DNA of 37,333 nt from an uncultured Lachnospiraceae bacterium (GTDB taxonomy: Bacteria > Bacillota > Clostridia > Lachnospirales > Lachnospiraceae), in assembly GCA_947385785.1 (NCBI GenBank), contig CANDMH010000006.1:1-37333 (forward strand). The letters run 5' to 3'. A model generated the notes under the pieces. That model worked only from the letters and a program-made list of their open reading frames with translations. It ran no database searches and was not told the DNA's origin. Numbering within the stretch: the first letter of the stretch is position 1; each line of letters begins with the position of its first letter. The position numbers and the translations under genes are program-made. Positions 33,355-37,333 of this stretch are shown here, piece by piece.

Positions 33355-34098
33355 TTACAGCACTTTCGCCAGAAAATCCCGTGTCCTTGGCTGCTTCGGC
33401 GCGGAGAAGATTTCTTCCGGAGTACCTTCCTCCACGATCTTCCCGTCTGCCATGAAAATCACCCGGTCCGCCATTTCTCTGGCGAAGCCCATTTCATGGG
33501 TGACCACTACCATCGTCATGCCTTCTCTGGCCAGTTCCTTCATAACCTCCAGCACTTCCCCTACCATCTCAGGGTCCAGTGCGGAGGTGGGCTCGTCAAA
33601 GAGCATGACTTCCGGATCCATGCACAGAGCCCGGACAATGGCGATTCGCTGTTTCTGGCCGCCGGACAGCTGGCTGGGGTAAGCGCCTGCCCGGTCTCCC
33701 AGTCCCACCCGTTCCAGCAGTGTCCTGGCCTGTGCTTCCGCATCGCTCTGGGATTTGTTCAGCAGTTTCATGGGAGCCAGGGTCATATTCTTTAATATCG
33801 TCATATGAGGAAACAGATTAAAGTGTTGGAATACCATTCCCATCTTCTGGCGGTGCAGATTGATATTGGCGTTTTTGTCGGTAATATCTGTTCCTTCAAA
33901 TAAAATCTGTCCGCCCGTGGGGACCTCCAACAGGTTCAGGCATCTCAGAAAAGTGGATTTCCCGGAACCGGAGGGACCGATGACTACAACCACTTCGCCC
34001 CTGCGGACAGAAGCGTTCACACCGTCCAGGGCTTTGATTTCGCCGCCGTTATAATGCTTCTGTACATCTTTTGTCTGAATGATAAAATTATCGCTCAC
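33355..34098 (-). CDS. Polar amino-acid ABC importer, ATP-binding subunit (GlnQ-like)
   Basis: This 247-residue ATPase drives the importer formed with the two genes upstream. It has Walker [11 protein letters not shown] (residues 40-49), Q-loop [12 protein letters not shown], signature LSGGQKQR, Walker [16 protein letters not shown] and H-loop [11 protein letters not shown], all typical of the GlnQ/ArtP/HisP group. [17 protein letters not shown] is a hallmark of polar amino-acid systems. It overlaps the permease end by 11 bp and is therefore co-translated. Order on the minus strand is binding protein, permease, ATPase. The exact amino acid cannot be read from this subunit. Confidence 0.95.
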   Translation of the reverse strand: MSDNFIIQTKDVQKHYNGGEIKALDGVNASVRRGEVVVVIGPSGSGKSTFLRCLNLLEVPTGGQILFEGTDITDKNANINLHRQKMGMVFQHFNLFPHMTILKNMTLAPMKLLNKSQSDAEAQARTLLERVGLGDRAGAYPSQLSGGQKQRIAIVRALCMDPEVMLFDEPTSALDPEMVGEVLEVMKELAREGMTMVVVTHEMGFAREMADRVIFMADGKIVEEGTPEEIFSAPKQPRTRDFLAKVL

Positions 34099-34870
34099 TG
34101 CTTCGTAACCTCCTCTCCAGTTTTCCCACCAGGAAGGTAAAGAACATTACAAGTACCAGGTAAATCAGCGCGGACATCAGCAGGGGGAACAGATAATCAT
34201 AGCAGTTGCCGCCGATGATGTTGCCGGCGTAGGTGATATCTGTCAGCCCCACATAGCCTGCCACCGCGGTTTCCTTTAACAGGACGATAAACTCGTTTGC
34301 CAGAGTGGGCAGCACGGCTTTGAAGGCCTGGGGCAGAATGATATAGCGCATGGTGGACACATAGCCGAAGCCCAGGCTGCGTCCCGCCTCCATCTGCCCG
34401 GCGTCGATGGACATGATGCCGCCCCGGATAATCTCTGCCACATAGGCTCCGGAGTTGATACCGAAAGACAGGGCGGCTACCATAACCTTGTTCCGGCTGG
34501 AAGCAAAGATGACGAAATACATGATCATCAGCTGTACTACCATGGGCGTACCGCGGATGACGGTCAGGTATACTTTGGCAACGGCATTGAAGAAGCCTAA
34601 AGCAAACCTGCCGGGACCGTGCATTTCCGTGTGGTTTTTGTCCCAGGATACACGGACCAGAGAGACAATCACGCCCAGAGCCACGCCGATGAGAAGCGCC
34701 AGGAGGGTCAGCAGCAGGGTATTTCCCAACCCCTTTATGTACATTTGATACCGGTCGTCAAAAATAAAGCTTTTGTAGACATCGTATCCGAAATCGTTCA
34801 GCCACTCGGGGCCGTTCTGTATCCAGTCCGGCGCTACCAGGGGCCAGCTTTGAGAAGCGGATGGTCTCAT
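34088..34870 (-). CDS. Polar amino-acid ABC importer, permease subunit
   Basis: This membrane subunit of about 260 residues is of the HisM/GlnP type. Hydrophobic helices begin near [20 protein letters not shown], and the ATPase-docking loop is [20 protein letters not shown] (consensus EAA loop with FRxIxLPQA). [15 protein letters not shown] and [18 protein letters not shown] blocks are typical. The frame stays open to 35023, adding 51 codons that do not resemble permeases. ATG 34870 has GGAG eight bases upstream and gives a normal N-terminus (MRPSASQSW), so it is chosen. A structured region of over 400 bp separates it from the binding-protein gene. Confidence 0.9.
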   Translation of the reverse strand: MRPSASQSWPLVAPDWIQNGPEWLNDFGYDVYKSFIFDDRYQMYIKGLGNTLLLTLLALLIGVALGVIVSLVRVSWDKNHTEMHGPGRFALGFFNAVAKVYLTVIRGTPMVVQLMIMYFVIFASSRNKVMVAALSFGINSGAYVAEIIRGGIMSIDAGQMEAGRSLGFGYVSTMRYIILPQAFKAVLPTLANEFIVLLKETAVAGYVGLTDITYAGNIIGGNCYDYLFPLLMSALIYLVLVMFFTFLVGKLERRLRSSER

Positions 34871-35011
34871 GGGGGATTCTCCTTTTGTCATATGCATTGC
34901 TTGTGTACAGGTGTTTTGCAACATCCGGTCTATCTCGCCGGGTGTTCCGATAAAGATTACATTGAACTTTAGCCTAAACCGACGGTTTCTGTACATGGAT
35001 TCAGTCCGGAC

Positions 35012-35447
35012 AGTAAACGCCATGAAAGCCTGCAGGACGGGCCTGGCGTCTCCGGTGCTCCATTATATATGAAAGCAGGCCAGCGAGGAAGTTGCATGGG
35101 GGCTTATTGTAAAGATGCACACAAACCCGCAAGGGAAGCGGGTTCGGCGCACTGCTGTCTTGCATACCATAGAATGCAGGTAAGCATTCTATGGTCAAGA
35201 ATTGAGCAGGTAAGCTCATTTTGACTGCGCGGTTTCCGCAGGCAAGTTACAGGACTTTCACAGTAAACCTCCATGCATCCCGCAGCACCACCCTGCATGA
35301 AAGTCTGGAGGTTTACTGTGAAGATGCACACAAACCCGCAAGAGAAGCGGGTTTGGCGCACAGCAGTCTCGGGATTTCGTGCAAAAGAGCACGAAACGCC
35401 TCGCGGTGCCACAGAGTCCAGTTTGAAGACTTTCACAGTAAGTAACC
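35012..35447 (-). repeat. Hairpin and direct-repeat cluster between binding protein and permease
   Basis: A 49-bp unit, AAGATGCACACAAACCCGCA onward, occurs at 35112-35160 and 35321-35369 (45 of 49 bases equal), each holding an AACCCGC/GCGGGTT hairpin. A perfect 17-bp inverted repeat (35257-35273 with 35306-35322, TTCACAGTAAACCTCCA) and a perfect 12-bp one (35166-35177 with 35184-35195, ACCATAGAATGC) lie beside them. A further hairpin ACGCCA/TGGCGT is near 35020-35050. CAGTAAAC or its complement recurs at 35015, 35261 and 35313. No credible ORF. On the minus strand it is the mRNA between two genes of one operon. Confidence 0.75.
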
Positions 35448-35451
35448 GAAA

Positions 35452-36411
35452 TTATTCCGCACTGATATACTTGTCGATGATACCCTGGATAGTGCCGTCC
35501 GCAATCAGTTCCTGCAATGCAGTGTTGACTGCTTCGTAAAGCGCGGAATTCTCCTTGCTCATGGCAGCGGCATAATCCTCCGTAATATACTCGGTATCCA
35601 GAATCTTCAGACCATCTACCTCGGCTACGAAAGCCTTGGCAGGCTCATTGTCGATAACAACGCAGTCTACTTTTCCGGTGGTCAGAGCCTGTACGGCTTC
35701 CGCGCCCTTGCTGTAGCGGTCAATGGTTCCCAGGCCGGCGTCCTCGATATCCTGGGTTGTATAGATGTCGCCGGTGGTATTGCGCTGTACGCCGATGGTA
35801 TGGCTGGCGCCTTCTGCCAGCAGGTCGTCCGCGCTGGTGATATCGCTGTCTTCCGTCACGATGATGACCTGTACGCCTGTGGCATAGCTGACGGTGAAAT
35901 CAACCTCTTCCTGACGGTCGGGGGTGATTGTCATCCCGGCCAGACCGATGTCTGCCTTGCCGCCCTTGAGGGCTTCCGTAATGGAATCGAATTCCATGTC
36001 GTCAATCTGCAGTTCCAGTCCCAGCTTATCGGCGATGGCGCCTGCGATTTCCGCGTCAATCCCTGCTACCTGTCCGCCTTCCACATATTCATAGGGCGGG
36101 AAAGCCGCGTTGGTAGCCATGGTGAGTTTGCCCTCTACGGCAGTCGTGAATTCCCCTGTCTGTCCGGAAGCATCGCTGCCGCTGTCGGAACTGCCGGCTG
36201 CATCGGAACCGGAGGCTTCCACGCTGCTGTCAGAGGCATCGGTGCTGCTCTCTTCGCTGCTGCCGGAAGCGTCAGAGCTGCTCTCGGAACTGCTGTCACT
36301 TGCATCATTGCTGCCTGCTCCGTCACCGGATGCAGGTGTGTCGCCGCAGGCTGTCATGGACACTGCCATGAGAGAAGCCAGCAGCAGGGCTGTCAGTTTT
36401 TTCATTTTCAT
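35452..36411 (-). CDS. Polar amino-acid binding lipoprotein (family 3)
   Basis: This is the extracellular binding subunit of the importer, 319 residues. The signal peptide ends with the lipobox SMTAC (Cys22). Residues about 24-86 are an unusually long Ser/Asp/Ala/Gly linker (SDSSSESSSDASGSSEESST). The family-3 binding domain follows: LTMATNAAFPPYEYVEGGQV, GIDAEIAGAIADKLGLELQI, DSITEALKGGKADIGLAGMT, then GVQRNTTGDIYTTQDI and VQALTTGKVDCVVIDNEPA. These are the canonical ligand-contact blocks for polar or basic amino acids. GGGAGG lies eight bases before the ATG. The leader carries a repeated-hairpin array and a near-consensus promoter. No terminator follows, only the hairpin cluster. Confidence 0.95.
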   Translation of the reverse strand: MKMKKLTALLLASLMAVSMTACGDTPASGDGAGSNDASDSSSESSSDASGSSEESSTDASDSSVEASGSDAAGSSDSGSDASGQTGEFTTAVEGKLTMATNAAFPPYEYVEGGQVAGIDAEIAGAIADKLGLELQIDDMEFDSITEALKGGKADIGLAGMTITPDRQEEVDFTVSYATGVQVIIVTEDSDITSADDLLAEGASHTIGVQRNTTGDIYTTQDIEDAGLGTIDRYSKGAEAVQALTTGKVDCVVIDNEPAKAFVAEVDGLKILDTEYITEDYAAAMSKENSALYEAVNTALQELIADGTIQGIIDKYISAE

Positions 36412-36440
36412 AATAGTTTCCTCCCAAAATAAAATTGCTG

Positions 36441-36512
36441 GTATCCGTCAGGATGCCATCGTATCCGTCAGGATGCCATCGTATCCAAAGGATACCATTG
36501 TATCCGCACAGT
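36441..36512 (-). promoter_or_regulatory. Tandem hairpin array in the 5' leader of the binding-protein gene
   Basis: The 20-bp unit GTATCCGTCAGGATGCCATC (plus-strand reading) is exactly repeated at 36441-36460 and 36461-36480, followed by a diverged third copy (36481-36500). On the minus-strand mRNA each unit can fold as GGATAC, tetraloop AATG or GATG, then GTATCC or GCATCC, with short linkers. It lies between the promoter and the ribosome site. The regulatory role is inference. Confidence 0.6.
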
Positions 36513-36528
36513 ACGGACCAATGGAGTG

Positions 36529-36557
36529 ATACTAGCACTTCGTGTATAAAATGTCAA
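36529..36557 (-). promoter_or_regulatory. Sigma-A promoter of the amino-acid importer operon
   Basis: On the minus strand, TTGACA (36557-36552), a 17-bp spacer, and TAGTAT (36534-36529). The expected start near 36522 gives a leader of about 110 nt that contains the hairpin array. Confidence 0.75.
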
Positions 36558-36847
36558 TGGATTTCCGGAAAAAATCACGGTAATTTCCTGAAATCTTCAT
36601 AAAGATGAATATTGTGGAGGAATATTCATAATTTTATGCATAAAACCGGCTGGGAAACCAGCATAAGATCGGCAGCGCAGGGGTGTGATATAAACCGTTG
36701 GCTCTTTGCAATGCGCGGCAGCATTCAGGAGAAAATGATACACGTCAGACCAACAGATATAGCATTGCGATGAACGTTTTTCAAGTATAACGTTCCGGCA
36801 GGGAGCCGGCAGAAGGTGTGGAGAAGACAATTCCTAAAAAGAATGTC
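36558..36847. other. Gap without a gene
   Basis: I see no supported gene here. GACAATTCCTAA at 36826-36837 matches the right end of the palindromic element, and GAACGTTTTTCAAGTATAACGTTC near 36772 is a weak hairpin. Confidence 0.4.
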
Positions 36848-36891
36848 AAACTGCCGCGGAAACGGTTGAAAAGCCCTGGCCGCGGCAGTTT
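36848..36891 (-). terminator. Terminator behind the right-edge gene
   Basis: AAACTGCCGCGG (36848-36859) pairs fully with CCGCGGCAGTTT (36880-36891). On the minus strand the hairpin is followed by GACATTCTTTTT. It lies about 20 bp after the stop of the minus-strand gene at 36911. Confidence 0.75.
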
Positions 36892-36910
36892 CTGTAGATG
36901 CAGTTCGTTG

Positions 36911-37333
36911 TCAATTCTGCTCATACTGCATCAGGCGGGTTTGGAGTTCCCTGATGAGGGCATCTTTTTGCTGCAGCGCATTATCTTTTTGTTGTAGTAT
37001 ATTATCTTTCTGTTGCAATGCAGTATCTTTCTGCTGTAGAGAACGCTTATTCTGCCTGATTTCAGCGCGCATTTCATCGATCATATATTCCACCGTATTT
37101 TTGTCCATGATGGCCAGTGCTTCAGAATACATGCTGATCACCTCCTTCGGCTGGTAACGGAAACGAATGATATCCTGGTAAAGCTCCTGAAAAAACGAGT
37201 ATTTCTGCACGATACGCTGCATATCCTTCGGGTCGTCAGAACCAAGGAAGTACAGCCACGCATCCAGTTCCTTAAGCTTATTATGAGGCATGGCGCGGAA
37301 AATATCAAGGGGAATGTAGATAAAATTCATCAG
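36911..37333 (-). CDS. C-terminal part of a PD-(D/E)XK/Rpn-like protein with LQQKD repeats
   Basis: The reading frame runs off the right edge, so only the last 140 residues are seen; the ATG at 37330 is probably internal. The segment IPLDIFRAMPHNKLKELDAW, then LYFLGSDDPKDM, resembles the region after the nuclease core in Rpn/PD-(D/E)XK transposase-family proteins (PF12784), which are abundant in Lachnospiraceae. The tail is a coiled coil built from the heptad LQQKDxx repeated about five times (LQQKDTALQQKDNILQQKDN), encoded by near-perfect 21-bp DNA repeats, so its length may vary between strains. The catalytic part lies outside the window. A terminator follows. Confidence 0.65.
   Translation of the reverse strand: MMNFIYIPLDIFRAMPHNKLKELDAWLYFLGSDDPKDMQRIVQKYSFFQELYQDIIRFRYQPKEVISMYSEALAIMDKNTVEYMIDEMRAEIRQNKRSLQQKDTALQQKDNILQQKDNALQQKDALIRELQTRLMQYEQN

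Noticed and set aside
35112..35369. Two repeats considered as a minimal CRISPR
   Set aside because: The repeats are 49 bp and 160 bp apart, with inverted repeats between; no cas genes.
35104..35445. Short open frames across the hairpin cluster
   Set aside because: They arise from the repeated DNA and read the same repeat in several frames; no ribosome sites.
36441..36500. CRISPR-like repeat array
   Set aside because: The 20-bp units abut without spacers, there are only two exact copies, and no cas genes are present.

Overview
The window looks like a chromosomal segment of a gut-type Lachnospiraceae (Clostridia). This is inferred from moderate G+C, strong AGGAGG-type ribosome binding sites, sigma-A promoters with 16-17 bp spacers, a FlxA-like coiled-coil gene, GHKL/LytTR two-component proteins, a DUF4867-xylB pair, and a lipoprotein that joins a sensor-like N-terminal half to a solute-binding half. 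Genus cannot be fixed from the sequence alone. No rRNA, tRNA, CRISPR array, prophage or intact insertion sequence was seen.

Layout. 1-1041: a truncated palindromic repeat, a terminator and a promoter-led mazEF-type toxin-antitoxin pair. 1186-2103: an orphan HExxH putative metallopeptidase. 2210-4405 (minus): a FlxA-like gene broken by a one-base deficit in an A7 run, a transglutaminase-like gene, and a remnant of an AgrC-type sensor kinase. 4479-6643 (minus): an AAA+/DUF4143 ATPase and a lipoprotein with 10-residue repeats. 6960-9220 (plus): a small unknown protein translationally coupled to CstA, with LytTR-like direct repeats upstream. 9451-11538: an ABC-class ATPase of the PF09818 type with an RGG-rich insertion. 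11786-17072 (minus): a lipoprotein alpha/beta hydrolase, a GNAT acetyltransferase with a low-complexity insertion, a WYL regulator, and a GHKL kinase/LytTR regulator pair. 17842-21867 (plus): two half-size ABC exporters, probably one heterodimer. 22236-32834 (plus): an accessory carbohydrate and nuclease region with an SGNH hydrolase, Uma2-type nuclease, DUF4867, xylulokinase, AAA/PD-(D/E)XK protein, EEP phosphatase/nuclease, sulfatase and a large solute-binding lipoprotein. 33355-36411 (minus): a polar amino-acid ABC importer (binding protein, permease, ATPase). The right edge carries the C-terminal part of a PD-(D/E)XK/Rpn-like protein.

The gene set suggests import and export of small molecules, sulfated or acetylated glycan processing (SGNH hydrolase, sulfatase, xylulokinase, binding lipoprotein), and several expanded PD-(D/E)XK or AAA families of unclear role. 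I did not find a complete, clearly new multi-gene system. The most unusual signals lie in non-coding DNA and in protein insertions: a family of roughly 105-bp palindromic elements close behind stop codons, an array of 20-nt hairpin repeats in the 5' leader of the amino-acid binding protein, a 440-bp hairpin cluster between binding protein and permease genes, a candidate small RNA at 32943-33043, and the RGG-box insertion in the ABC-class ATPase.
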